From positions 150,833-214,832 of the forward strand of contig NZ_JAMDHK010000005.1 in NCBI RefSeq assembly GCF_024721115.1: 64,000 nt of DNA, read 5' to 3'. The position numbers and the translations under genes are program-made. Position 1 is the first letter of the stretch. The number at the start of each line of letters is the position of its first letter. The DNA comes from Salipiger pentaromativorans (lineage in GTDB: Bacteria; Pseudomonadota; Alphaproteobacteria; Rhodobacterales; Rhodobacteraceae). Below are positions 1-9,202 of the stretch, piece after piece. The notes beneath the pieces are model-generated. The model was not told the origin of the DNA and made no database searches. It was given only the letters and a program-made list of their open reading frames with translations.

Positions 1-36
1 CGTTTGCTCTGCGAGAATACAGGCACCGGGTCAATC

Positions 37-61
37 GTGCGGCGGCCAATATCCGCCGCAC
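37..61. repeat. perfect 9-bp inverted repeat at left edge
   Basis: Two 9-base arms, GTGCGGCGG and CCGCCGCAC, enclose a 7-base loop. The hairpin is one of two in the 122 non-coding bases downstream of leuB. It has no U-run on either side, so its role is unclear. It could end a gene lying left of the window. No gene is supported in bases 1-122. Confidence 0.5.
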
Positions 62-86
62 CCGCGTTTCCGACCGGAAACCGTGC

Positions 87-117
87 GCGCCGCCCCCACG
101 ATGGGCAGGGGCGGCGC
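87..117 (-). terminator. GC-rich hairpin after leuB
   Basis: A 10-bp stem (GCGCCGCCCC with GGGGCGGCGC) and an 11-base loop begin six bases past the leuB stop on the minus strand. No U-tract follows, so this may be a 3'-end stabiliser or weak terminator rather than a standard intrinsic terminator. Confidence 0.45.
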
Positions 118-122
118 CTGTC

Positions 123-1226
123 TCAGAGGCTGGCGTCGAGCGCGGCGAGGATCGCGCTGCCCATTTCCGAGGTCGAGACCGGGGTGACGCCCTCTTCGCC
201 CAGCAGGTCGGCGGTGCGCACACCATCCGCCAGCACCTTGGACACGGCGCCTTCCAGGCGGTCGGCCTCGGCACCCATGTCGAAGCTGTAGCGCAGCGCC
301 ATGGCAAAGCTGAGGATACAGGCGATCGGGTTGGCCTTGCCCTGACCGGCAATATCCGGCGCCGAGCCGTGCACCGGCTCGTACATCGCCTTGGGACGGC
401 CGTTCGGCATCGGCGCGCCCAGCGAGGCCGAGGGCAGCATGCCCAGCGAGCCGGTGAGCATCGCGGCGGCATCCGACAGCAGATCGCCGAAGAGGTTGTC
501 GGTCACGATCACGTCGAACTGCTTGGGCCAGCGGCAAAGCTGCATGGCGCCGGCATCGGCGTACATGTGGCTCAGCTCGACCTCGGGATACTCCTTACCG
601 ACCTCGGTCACCACCTCGCGCCAGAGGATGCCCGATTCCATCACATTGGCCTTTTCCATCGAGCAGAGCTTCTTGCTGCGCTTCATGGCGAGCTCGAAGG
701 CCGAGCGGGCCACGCGGTCGATTTCCGACTCGGTGTAGCGCTGGGTGTTGATGCCCACGCGCTCGTTGCCCTCTTCGATGATGCCGCGCGGCTCGCCGAA
801 ATAGATCCCGCTCGTCAGCTCGCGCACGATCATGATGTCGAGCCCGGCGACCACATCGCGTTTCAGCGACGAGAAATCGGCCAGCGCGTCGAAACACTGC
901 GCCGGGCGCAGGTTGGCGTAAAGGTCCATCTCCTTGCGCAGACGCAGCAGTCCGCGCTCGGGCTTCACCGAGAAATCCAGCACGTCGTATTTCGGCCCAC
1001 CCACGGCGCCCAGCAGGACGGCATCGACCTCCTGCGCCTTGGCCATGGTCTCGTCGGTCAGCGGCGTGCCATGGGCGTCATAGGCGGCACCGCCCACGAG
1101 ATCCTCGCTCACATCGAAGGTGATGCCGCGCTTGTCGCCGTACCAGCCGATGATCCGGCGCACCTCGGCCATCACCTCGGGGCCGATGCCGTCACCCGGC
1201 AGGATGAGAAGCGAAGGGTTGCTCAT
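123..1226 (-). CDS. leuB: 3-isopropylmalate dehydrogenase
   Basis: LeuB oxidises and decarboxylates 3-isopropylmalate to 2-oxoisocaproate with NAD+ in leucine biosynthesis; it is a cytosolic dimer. The 367-residue product has the usual length. It shows the N-terminal [11 protein letters not shown] loop (8-18), the MEKANVMES substrate segment, the [10 protein letters not shown] metal-binding segment and the [15 protein letters not shown] cofactor segment near the C-terminus. An in-frame ATG 20 codons upstream (1286) is possible, but the start at 1226 has GAGGAGAGG eight bases ahead and gives the family's usual N-terminus. leuD and leuC lie on the same strand but about 5.6 kb away, with unrelated genes between. 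Confidence 0.97.
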   Translation of the reverse strand: MSNPSLLILPGDGIGPEVMAEVRRIIGWYGDKRGITFDVSEDLVGGAAYDAHGTPLTDETMAKAQEVDAVLLGAVGGPKYDVLDFSVKPERGLLRLRKEMDLYANLRPAQCFDALADFSSLKRDVVAGLDIMIVRELTSGIYFGEPRGIIEEGNERVGINTQRYTESEIDRVARSAFELAMKRSKKLCSMEKANVMESGILWREVVTEVGKEYPEVELSHMYADAGAMQLCRWPKQFDVIVTDNLFGDLLSDAAAMLTGSLGMLPSASLGAPMPNGRPKAMYEPVHGSAPDIAGQGKANPIACILSFAMALRYSFDMGAEADRLEGAVSKVLADGVRTADLLGEEGVTPVSTSEMGSAILAALDASL

Positions 1227-1282
1227 GGGAATATCCTCTCCTCGAAACGTCCCGCACCGGGTATCCGAGGGGTCGGGGATGG

Positions 1283-2179
1283 TCAAGAAAACAACGGCGC
1301 AAGCCCCTGTTCCAGCAGATCCCAGACCCGGCGGATGCGGGGTGTGTGCCGCATCGCCTCATGTGCCGCCAGATAGACCGGAAGCGCCGGAAGCGGCAGT
1401 TCGGGAAAGAGCCGTTCAAGCCCCGCGTCCCGGTCCGCGAGATTGCATTGCAGCACCCCCGCGCCGCAGCCCGCGCGCACGAGCTGATAGCTCGTGACGA
1501 AATCGTCGCAGCGCGTCGCGAACCAATCGCGGGTCGCCGGCACGCCCATCTCGCGCATGGCCCGGATCATCACATCGCTGCGGTCGAGCCCGACCATATC
1601 GCGACGCCAGAGCGCCTCCAGCGTCTCGGGTCGCCCGACCCGGTCGAGATAGCTGCGCGCCGCATAGATCCCCATATCGAGATCGCCCAAATGCTTCATG
1701 ACGATGTCGAGCTGATCGGGCAGGTACATCCGCACGGCAATGTCCGCTTCGCGGTAGAGCAGATTCTCGGTCTGGTCCGTGGGCACGAGGTCGATGGCGA
1801 TCTCGGGCTCGCGCGCGCGGATGCGGGCAAGGATCGGCGGCAGGTGGAAATGCGCCGACATCACGCTGGCGGTGATGCGCACCGTGCCGGCCAGCCGCTC
1901 CGACCGTCCGGCGGCGGCGAGGTTGAGCGCCTGCATGCTGTCGCGGATCGCCCGCGCATGCGGCAGCAGCGCGGCCCCGGTTTCGGTCAGTGTCAGGCCC
2001 CGCGGCTGGCGCTGGAACAGCGTCACGTCCAGCACCGCCTCCATCTGCCGGATCTGCCGCCCGACCGTCGGTTGGCTCAGGCCCAGCCGACGTGCCGCCT
2101 CGGATAAAGAGCCGGTTTCGGCAACGCCGAGATAGGTCCGCACCAGCGACCAGTCGAGGGAGTGAAAAACGGCATCCAT
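1283..2179 (-). CDS. LysR-family transcriptional regulator
   Basis: This is a 298-residue LysR regulator. The N-terminal winged helix-turn-helix is clear (about residues 10-70: [20 protein letters not shown] followed by [19 protein letters not shown]). A periplasmic-binding-protein-like effector domain fills about 95-298. It is divergent from an NAD(P)-binding oxidoreductase starting at 2276. LysR proteins usually regulate such a divergent neighbour, so the oxidoreductase is the likely target (inference). No good Shine-Dalgarno precedes the ATG at 2179. An AT-rich palindrome overlaps the start region and may be an autoregulatory site. The effector is unknown. Confidence 0.93.
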   Translation of the reverse strand: MDAVFHSLDWSLVRTYLGVAETGSLSEAARRLGLSQPTVGRQIRQMEAVLDVTLFQRQPRGLTLTETGAALLPHARAIRDSMQALNLAAAGRSERLAGTVRITASVMSAHFHLPPILARIRAREPEIAIDLVPTDQTENLLYREADIAVRMYLPDQLDIVMKHLGDLDMGIYAARSYLDRVGRPETLEALWRRDMVGLDRSDVMIRAMREMGVPATRDWFATRCDDFVTSYQLVRAGCGAGVLQCNLADRDAGLERLFPELPLPALPVYLAAHEAMRHTPRIRRVWDLLEQGLAPLFS

Positions 2180-2191
2180 TCATTTATGAAT
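2178..2191. promoter_or_regulatory. candidate LysR operator palindrome
   Basis: The perfect inverted repeat ATTCATTTATGAAT (6-base arms, 2-base spacer) lies at the edge of the LysR gene in the 96-base divergent gap to the oxidoreductase. It contains the T-N11-A spacing typical of LysR-type boxes. Its place at the start codon fits autorepression plus control of the divergent gene. No footprint evidence is available. Confidence 0.4.
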
Positions 2192-2275
2192 AGGAGATGC
2201 AGAAATTTTGGCAATATTCTTTTACCTGCGAATGGAAGACCCTGCCGTCCAAACATATGACCGGAGGGTGACGTT

Positions 2276-3187
2276 ATGGGAAAAGCGCTTGTTCTGGGTG
2301 GACATGGCCGGTTCGGAAGCCATGTCGCAGAAGCATTCTGGAACGCCGGCTGGGAGGTCTCTTTGTACCAGCGCGGCACCGATCTGATGGCGGCGGCGCG
2401 CGGTGCCGATGTGATCGTGAACGGCTGGAACCCGCCCTATCACCTCTGGGCCGCCGAACTGCCGGGCCTCACCGATCGGGTGATCGCCGCGGCCCGGGTA
2501 TCGGGGGCGACCGTCCTACAGGCTGGAAACCTCTATGTCTATGGCGCCGGATCGCCGGAATGCCTGTCCGTCGATACCCCGCATCGCGCGCGCAACCCGC
2601 TGGGGCGGCTGCGGATCCGGACGGAGGCGCAGCTTCGCGCCGCCGGGGTGAAGGTGATCCTGCTGCGGGCGGGCGATTTCCTGGACACGGAGCCCTCGGG
2701 CAACTGGTTCGACCGGATCCTCGCGCCGAAACTGGCGAAAGGGGTGCTGACCTATCCCGGCGCGCCCGAGATCCCTCATGCCTGGGCGTTCCTGCCCGAT
2801 GTCGGGCGCGCCGCCCTGGCGCTTGCCGAACGGCGCGGCGACCTGCCATCCTTCACCGAGGTTCTGTTTCCCGGAAGCCCCCTGTCGGGACGGGACATCG
2901 CGGCGCATCTGGAAACCATCACCGGCCACGATGTGGCGTTGCGCGGGTTTTCCTGGTGGCCGCTGCATCTTGCCCGTCCGGTCTGGCCGATGGCGGGTGA
3001 CCTTCTGGAGATGCGCTATCTGTGGAACATGCCGCACCGGCTCGACCCGGCGCCGTTCCGGGCGTTGCTGCCGGAATTCCGCACGACCCCGGCGGAGGAG
3101 GCGCTGCGCGCCGCCACCGCCCATCTCATGGATCCTCCAGCGTCACGAGCACCATCCGGTGCCGCTGCCCCGGCACGGGCGGCCTGA
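2276..3187 (+). CDS. NAD(P)-binding SDR-like oxidoreductase/epimerase
   Basis: This 303-residue Rossmann-fold protein opens with GKALVLGGHGRFGSHVAEAF (2-21), a nucleotide-binding loop of the GGxGxxG type. The segment LYVYGAG near residue 86 resembles the YxxxK-region strand of atypical (extended) SDRs. No substrate can be assigned. The start has a GGAGG ribosome site just upstream. It is divergent from the LysR gene and likely its target. Its last about 20 codons overlap the convergent hydrolase gene, and this Pro/Ala-rich tail may not be conserved. Confidence 0.85.
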   Translation: MGKALVLGGHGRFGSHVAEAFWNAGWEVSLYQRGTDLMAAARGADVIVNGWNPPYHLWAAELPGLTDRVIAAARVSGATVLQAGNLYVYGAGSPECLSVDTPHRARNPLGRLRIRTEAQLRAAGVKVILLRAGDFLDTEPSGNWFDRILAPKLAKGVLTYPGAPEIPHAWAFLPDVGRAALALAERRGDLPSFTEVLFPGSPLSGRDIAAHLETITGHDVALRGFSWWPLHLARPVWPMAGDLLEMRYLWNMPHRLDPAPFRALLPEFRTTPAEEALRAATAHLMDPPASRAPSGAAAPARAA

Positions 3188-4178
3188 CCTCGGCCGCCCT
3201 CACCGTCAGACCCGCCGCAGGCAGCAGATAGCTGACCCGCATCGGGCCGGTCTGCTCCCAGTCCACCGTCGGCACGTCCGGCAGCGGATCCTGAAGGCGC
3301 GGATCGTTCAGAACGGCCCGCATCGCCTCGTGCCGCCCCTCGCCCCGCGCGGGGTCGAGATTGGCATTTCCGATCAGTACCGGGCGGTCGGGCGCCGCGC
3401 CGAACGCCCCGTCCAGATACCGCTGCCAAAGCGCCAGCTCATCGCGGTTGCGCCGCCCGTTGCGGTCGCCGGGCCCGTCGAAGACCGGCGGCGTCGCGTG
3501 CCAGGCCAGCAGGGTCAGCCCCCCGCCCCCCGCCCCCAGCGCAACCGCCCAATGCCCCGAGGACGACAGCCGCTGGATCTCTGGCGCGGGATCGCCGGGC
3601 AGTCGCAGATGGCCGGGCAGCGCCTGCCAGAGCAGATCCGAGAAATCCCGCCGAAGCTGCAAGGGTATGCGCGACAGCAGCGCCATGCCCCCCTGCCCGG
3701 CGAACTGCCCGTACCCTTGGGCGTCCCGCGGCCCGCCCAGCCGCCCGTCGCCATCGAGATCGCGCCCGGTCGTCATGCCTGTATTGGACCGCAAGGCAAA
3801 GCGATGCGGATAGGCGGCACCCGCAGCCTCCAGCCGCGCGGCCAGCGCCTCCAGCGCCACCGCACCGTGATCGTAGTCGATATCCGTCAGCAGCAGCACA
3901 TCGGGATCGGCGGCGGCAATCTCCGCCACCACCGCCTGCGCCTCGCCCTTCAGCAGATCCCGCAGCAACAGCCCCGGCCCGGCGCGCGACAGATCCGCGT
4001 GCCATGTGGCCAGCCGCAGCGTCCCGGCGGCGACCGGCACCGCCAGAAGACAAAGCAGGATCAGACCGCTTGCAAATCCGCCTGCGCATAGGCGCGGCGG
4101 CGCTTTTCCTCGATCAGATCGGCGATGCGCATCAGCGCCACGCCGCGCATGATCAGACTTGCGGGAAGGAAGGCCCAT
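3126..4178 (-). CDS. endonuclease/exonuclease/phosphatase-family hydrolase, exported
   Basis: The protein has the EEP (DNase I-like) fold. After a hydrophobic segment (GLILLCLLAVPVAAG) it begins TLRLATWHADLS, then DVLLLTDIDYDHGA (metal/active-site strand), LLAWHATPP and VLIGNANLDPA, matching the usual order of EEP motifs. The ends of several motifs are altered (for example GNANLDP where GDFN is common). The hydrophobic segment suggests a signal peptide and periplasmic location. The start is uncertain: the only upstream ATG (4178) lies 117 bases inside the preceding gene, while the signal-like segment begins at a CTG (4064) overlapping that gene's TGA, or a GTG at 4040. In other Rhodobacteraceae I recall such a gene between leuD and leuB. 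Confidence 0.75.
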   Translation of the reverse strand: MGLPSRKSDHARRGADAHRRSDRGKAPPRLCAGGFASGLILLCLLAVPVAAGTLRLATWHADLSRAGPGLLLRDLLKGEAQAVVAEIAAADPDVLLLTDIDYDHGAVALEALAARLEAAGAAYPHRFALRSNTGMTTGRDLDGDGRLGGPRDAQGYGQFAGQGGMALLSRIPLQLRRDFSDLLWQALPGHLRLPGDPAPEIQRLSSSGHWAVALGAGGGGLTLLAWHATPPVFDGPGDRNGRRNRDELALWQRYLDGAFGAAPDRPVLIGNANLDPARGEGRHEAMRAVLNDPRLQDPLPDVPTVDWEQTGPMRVSYLLPAAGLTVRAAEVRPPVPGQRHRMVLVTLEDP

Positions 4179-4891
4179 GCGCTCATCGTCCAGATCAATG
4201 TCTGCGGATCGGTGAGCGAAATCGGGTCGATCATCGCCGACGCCAGCTTCATCACCGCCGGGATCAGGAATGGCAGAAGAAACCCTAACGCAATGTTAAC
4301 ATGACCGTCCCGTTTGAGACGATACAGGATATCCGCCCCCACGGTGGGGTCGAAGAGCGGCAGGTTGACCCAGAAATTGAAGGCGCCGTTGCGGATCGGC
4401 CAGTTGAGCAGCCGCACCATCACGACAAAGGCCGCCATGGTGACCAGCGAGATGAGATAGGACAGGCCCGCATGGGTACGGATCAGATCGACCTGACGGG
4501 CGCTCATGTCGTCGGTGGCCACAAGCACCATCAGCCGGACCGGCGAATAGGGAAAGTCGAGCAGATCGCCCACGGCGGTCCCAAGCGACTCCAGCGCCTG
4601 GCTCAGCGCGGTCGGATGGGTGTCGCCCCGGCAGATCAGCGTCAGCACCAGCACGGTCGCGAACAGCGCGACAAAGCGCATCCGGTTGAAGGGCGGCGCG
4701 TCGCGGAACTCGATGATCGAGGGGTATTCGCCGATATATTCGACAAAGGTCAGCAGCGCGGCCACCAGCGACAGCAGCGCAATCATCTGCGTGGTATCCG
4801 CCGAGCTTCCGGACAGAAAAAGCGCCGGCATTGCAATGAGCAATGCCATGAGAACGGCCCGCACGCCGGCTTTCACCATCCGCTTGATCAC
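4061..4891 (-). CDS. conserved multi-span membrane protein, function unknown
   Basis: This 276-residue protein has about five or six hydrophobic segments: VLMALLIAMPALFLSG near the N-terminus, MIALLSLVAALLTFV, FVALFATVLVLTLI, LISLVTMAAFVVMV, ALGFLLPFLIPAVM and MSAWAFLPASLIMRG. It ends in a basic, Arg-rich cytoplasmic tail. I recognise no enzyme or transporter motif. Its stop overlaps the likely start of the exported EEP hydrolase downstream, so the two are probably one transcript and may work together at the membrane. Confidence 0.85.
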   Translation of the reverse strand: MIKRMVKAGVRAVLMALLIAMPALFLSGSSADTTQMIALLSLVAALLTFVEYIGEYPSIIEFRDAPPFNRMRFVALFATVLVLTLICRGDTHPTALSQALESLGTAVGDLLDFPYSPVRLMVLVATDDMSARQVDLIRTHAGLSYLISLVTMAAFVVMVRLLNWPIRNGAFNFWVNLPLFDPTVGADILYRLKRDGHVNIALGFLLPFLIPAVMKLASAMIDPISLTDPQTLIWTMSAWAFLPASLIMRGVALMRIADLIEEKRRRAYAQADLQAV

Positions 4892-5259
4892 TGATCCTGC
4901 CCTTTCGGTCCGGCCGGACCCGGTTCGTTGCCGTGCCCTTGTTTCAACCTGACCCCGCCTTTGTGGCGGTCTGCCTCATTCTTGCCCAATTTCTGCCCAC
5001 TTTCTCTCGACACGGCAAGGATCAGTTAAGAAAGAGCGCGGGAATCTGGCCCTTTCATGAAGAAATCGGTGCGTTTTTGCATCATTGTTGCTGCGCGCTT
5101 GCGCATCCAACGGTCTCGACCACAAGATCTTGAAAACTGAGATCTCTTTACCCGCTTTCCATGTTTTATGGTCAGGTTTGACCTGCCGCATGGCCGGGAC
5201 GGGCAAACCGGCATGGAACCTGTCGCGGACGCACAGGTGTGAACAGGAGGGACTGACAG
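4892..5259. other. 368-base non-coding gap, divergent promoters
   Basis: The gap separates the minus-strand membrane protein from plus-strand atoD, so it should carry promoters in both directions. It is less GC-rich than its surroundings, especially about 5020-5170. I find no convincing small gene, RNA fold or strong operator. A short inverted match (AGATCTTGAAAACTGAGATCT, positions about 5125-5145) is visible; it is imperfect and unassigned. Confidence 0.5.
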
Positions 5260-5913
5260 ATGCATTTGGCGATATCGCTGGACGAGGTCGTGGAGATGAT
5301 CCCCGACGGCGCGCGCGTGATGCTTTCGGGCTTCATGGGGGTCGGCACGCCGGACGGGATCGTCCGGGCGCTGGCCGCGTCCGGCAAGAAGGATCTGACG
5401 ATGATCGTGAACGACGCGGCCCGCCCGCATTGCGGCGTCGGGCCGCTGGTCAAGGCGGGCTGCGTGAAGAAATTCATCGGCAGCCACATCGGCGTGAACC
5501 CGGATGTGCAGGAACAGATGCGCGCCGGCGTGCTCGAGGTCGAGCTGGTGCCGCAGGGCACCCTGGTCGAGCGCATCCGCGCCGGCGGCATGGGGCTCGG
5601 CGGTGTGCTCACGCCCACGGGGCTCGGCACGCTGATCGCCGAGGGCAAGCCCACGGTCGAGGTCGAGGGCAAGACCTATCTGCTGGAAACCCCGCTGCGC
5701 GCCGATTTCGCGCTGATCGCGGCGCGAAGCTGCGACTATGTGGGCAATCTGACCTACATGCTGACCGCGACGAATTTCAATCCGATCATGGCGCTTGCCG
5801 CGGATGTGGTGATCGCCGAACCTGAGGAAATCGTGCCCGTGGGGGTGATCCCGCCGGATTCGGTCAAGACCCCGGGCGTGCTTGTGGACCATGTGATCAA
5901 GAGGGCGGCGTGA
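5260..5913 (+). CDS. atoD: acyl-CoA:acetoacetate (3-oxoacid) CoA-transferase subunit A
   Basis: The 217-residue alpha subunit transfers CoA between acyl-CoA and a 3-oxoacid or short-chain acid. Clear motifs are VMLSGFMGVGTPDG (20-33), SHIGVNPDVQ, VPQGTLVERIRAGGMGLGG and LTPTGLGT, followed by the conserved C-terminal segment with NLTYMLTATNFNP and PGVLVDHVI. It matches E. coli AtoD closely in motif order and length. GAACAGGAGGG lies just upstream. The stop overlaps the start of atoA by one base (TGATG), so the subunits are translationally coupled. The thiolase at 10686 could act in the same acetoacetyl-CoA metabolism, but it is not in this operon. Confidence 0.93.
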   Translation: MHLAISLDEVVEMIPDGARVMLSGFMGVGTPDGIVRALAASGKKDLTMIVNDAARPHCGVGPLVKAGCVKKFIGSHIGVNPDVQEQMRAGVLEVELVPQGTLVERIRAGGMGLGGVLTPTGLGTLIAEGKPTVEVEGKTYLLETPLRADFALIAARSCDYVGNLTYMLTATNFNPIMALAADVVIAEPEEIVPVGVIPPDSVKTPGVLVDHVIKRAA

Positions 5914-6602
5914 TGAAGGATCTGATAGATTTCACCACCATGGACCCGAAAGAGATCATCGCGCGCCGCGTCGCGATGGAGATCCAGCCGAAATCGCTGG
6001 TCAATCTCGGCATCGGCATTCCGACGCTGGTCTCGGATCATCTCGACGAGGGCATGGGCGTGTTCTTCCAGGCGGAGAACGGCGCCGTGGGGATGGGCCA
6101 CCGCCCGCCCGAAGGCATGACCGACCGGCACCTGACCGATGCGGGCGGCAGCTTCGTCTCGGCGGTGCCGGGCGCCTCGACCATCGACTCGGCGTTTTCG
6201 TTCGGCCTGATCCGCGGCGGCCATCTCGATCTGACGGTTCTGGGCGGGTTGCAGGTGGATGCGCAGGGGCATCTCGCCAACTGGATGATCCCCGGCCAGT
6301 TCGTGCCCGGGATGGGCGGCGCGATGGATCTGGTCACCGGCGCGAAAAAGGTCATCGTGGCGATGATCCACAGCGCCAAGGGCAAGTCGAAGATCGTGCA
6401 GACCTGCGATCTGCCTCTGACCTCGCAGCGCCGCGTGAACCTGATCGTCACAGAGATGGCGGTGATGGAACCGCGCGACGACGGGCTCTACCTGCTGGAG
6501 ACGGGCCCCGGCATCAGCGTCGACGAGGTGGTCGCAGCCACCGACGCAACCCTGGTGATCGACGGCGACATTCCCGAGATGGATCTGTCGCGCTCGGTCT
6601 GA
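5913..6602 (+). CDS. atoA: acyl-CoA:acetoacetate (3-oxoacid) CoA-transferase subunit B
   Basis: The 229-residue beta subunit carries the active-site glutamate, here E55 in FFQAENGAVGMG; this Glu forms the covalent CoA thioester in the family. Other signatures are LVNLGIGIPTLVSDHL (29-44), FSFGLIRGGHLDLTVLGGLQVD and GMGGAMDLVTGAKKVI. The ATG at 5913 shares its A with the upstream TGA. A GTG three bases earlier is possible but gives no better ribosome site. It forms a heteromer with AtoD. Confidence 0.93.
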   Translation: MKDLIDFTTMDPKEIIARRVAMEIQPKSLVNLGIGIPTLVSDHLDEGMGVFFQAENGAVGMGHRPPEGMTDRHLTDAGGSFVSAVPGASTIDSAFSFGLIRGGHLDLTVLGGLQVDAQGHLANWMIPGQFVPGMGGAMDLVTGAKKVIVAMIHSAKGKSKIVQTCDLPLTSQRRVNLIVTEMAVMEPRDDGLYLLETGPGISVDEVVAATDATLVIDGDIPEMDLSRSV

Positions 6603-6635
6603 GACGATCGGATCGCCGGCGCGATCCGACCGGGG

Positions 6636-6652
6636 CGGGGGCTCTGCCCCCG
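6636..6652. repeat. GGGGGC hairpin, Rhodobacteraceae-type intergenic repeat
   Basis: A 7-bp perfect stem CGGGGGC-TCT-GCCCCCG sits in the convergent gap between atoA and leuD, followed by CTGCGGCAGACTCCCCCGG. From memory, the combination of GGGGGCTCTGCCCCC and an xGACTCCCCCGG tail is a widespread intergenic repeat in this family. Only this one full example is visible here. Beyond the hairpins, no gene is seen in 6603-6808. Confidence 0.5.
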
Positions 6653-6760
6653 TCTCCCTGCGGCAGACTCCCCCGGACACCTTGGCGCCAGCGGCCCCCA
6701 TCGGGACAGGACGGCCCCGCCAGACGCAGGCGGAGGGCGCCAAGCGATCCCGGAAACGCA

Positions 6761-6789
6761 AAAGGCGGAGGACATCCGCCTCCGCCTTT
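6761..6789. terminator. bidirectional intrinsic terminator between atoA and leuD
   Basis: An 11-bp perfect stem (AAAGGCGGAGG with CCTCCGCCTTT) has a 7-base loop. A-rich sequence on the left and TTT on the right give short U-tracts in both directions. It lies 19 bases past the leuD stop and about 160 bases past the atoA stop, so it suits termination of the convergent transcripts. Confidence 0.75.
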
Positions 6790-6808
6790 CCCAACTCTCA
6801 AGCCCGGT

Positions 6809-7414
6809 TCAGACCCAGGGGCGGCTCTGCCCGGCCTGTGCCTCGAACGTGTCGATGGCACCGACCTTCTCCATGGTCAGCCCGATGTCGTCGAGCCCTT
6901 CCAGCAGGCAGTGCTTTTTGAACGGGTCGATCTCGAAGGGGAATTCCTCGCCGTCCGAGGTGGTGATGACCTGGTTTTCCAGATCCACCGTCATCCGCGC
7001 GTTGGCGCCCTTCTCGGCGTCCTTCATCAGCACATCGACCACCTCTTGCGGCATGACGATGGGCAGCATGCCGTTCTTGAAGCAGTTGTTGTAGAAGATG
7101 TCGGCGAAGGAGGTCGAGACGATCGCCTTCACACCGAAATCCGCCAGCGCCCAGGGGGCGTGTTCGCGCGACGAGCCGCAGCCGAAATTGTCGCCGGCGA
7201 CGATCACCTGCGCCTCGCGATATTGCGGTTTGTTCAGCACGAAATCGGGGTTTTCCGAGCCGTCATCGAGATAGCGCATCTCGTCGAAGGCATGCACACC
7301 AAGGCCCGAGCGCTTGATCGTCTTCAGGAACTGCTTGGGGATGATCATATCGGTGTCGATGTTCACCAGCGGCATCGGCGCCGCGATCCCGGTCAGCTTT
7401 TCAAACTTGTCCAT
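6809..7414 (-). CDS. leuD: 3-isopropylmalate dehydratase small subunit
   Basis: LeuD is the swivelling small subunit of isopropylmalate isomerase and pairs with LeuC. The product is 201 residues, as usual. Diagnostic segments are [16 protein letters not shown] (18-33), the substrate-contacting [34 protein letters not shown] and a C-terminal [16 protein letters not shown]. The start has GAGGAGA upstream. leuC ends 11 bases before it on the same strand, so leuC-leuD is an operon in that order. Confidence 0.97.
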   Translation of the reverse strand: MDKFEKLTGIAAPMPLVNIDTDMIIPKQFLKTIKRSGLGVHAFDEMRYLDDGSENPDFVLNKPQYREAQVIVAGDNFGCGSSREHAPWALADFGVKAIVSTSFADIFYNNCFKNGMLPIVMPQEVVDVLMKDAEKGANARMTVDLENQVITTSDGEEFPFEIDPFKKHCLLEGLDDIGLTMEKVGAIDTFEAQAGQSRPWV

Positions 7415-7425
7415 CGGGTCTCTCC

Positions 7426-8850
<1,425 letters not shown>

Positions 8851-8887
8851 GGGTGTCTCTCCGGAATAGGGAAAATAGCTTGGGCTG

Positions 8888-8907
8888 GGCGCGGTCGATC
8901 CCGCGCC
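8888..8907 (-). promoter_or_regulatory. hairpin in leuC 5' leader, possible attenuator
   Basis: A perfect 7-bp stem GGCGCGG-CCGCGCC with a 6-base loop lies between the Leu-rich mini-ORF stop (8927) and the leuC start. Just upstream on the minus strand, CCCGC and GCGGG can form a competing helix that uses the hairpin's 5' arm. A TATTTTCCC run follows about 9 bases after the hairpin. This is consistent with attenuation but is not proof of it. Confidence 0.3.
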
Positions 8908-8926
8908 GGGGCGGGCGAAGACAGGC

Positions 8927-9013
8927 TTATAGCCGCGCAAGCACCGAGAAGGTGGCGCCGTAGAACCGTTCGCGCAGACGCACGCGGTCTCCGAGGTCGA
9001 GAACCCGAGTCAT
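8927..9013 (-). CDS. 28-codon Leu-rich mini-ORF upstream of leuC
   Basis: The frame encodes a 28-residue peptide beginning [16 protein letters not shown] and ending FSVLARL. It holds five leucines (CTC, CTC, CTG, CTT, CTA), with a rare CTA as the last sense codon directly before TAA. It lies 77 bases before leuC on the same strand. A leucine leader peptide would fit, but there is no run of adjacent Leu codons and the nearest purine-rich ribosome site is too far upstream. Treat it as a candidate only. Confidence 0.25.
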   Translation of the reverse strand: MTRVLDLGDRVRLRERFYGATFSVLARL

Positions 9014-9202
9014 GCAGGCGAGATACAGGGAGTCCCTCTTTCGATCAAGGGGCGCGACGCGCAACGCCCCGCAGGCCCCCGGCATCCACCCCGCGCGGAA
9101 TGACCGGATTTCCACCTTTCAGAGCCGCCCCACTGCGCGCTCGTCTCTTGCCCCCTGTCCGCGCCGGTGTAACTCTTGCCGCAAGAGGAGGGCCGCAATC
9201 AC

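Noticed and set aside
123..1286. 20-residue N-terminal extension of LeuB starting at 1286
   Set aside because: The family start [13 protein letters not shown] at 1226 has a good ribosome site, and the extension ([11 protein letters not shown]...) shows no homology.
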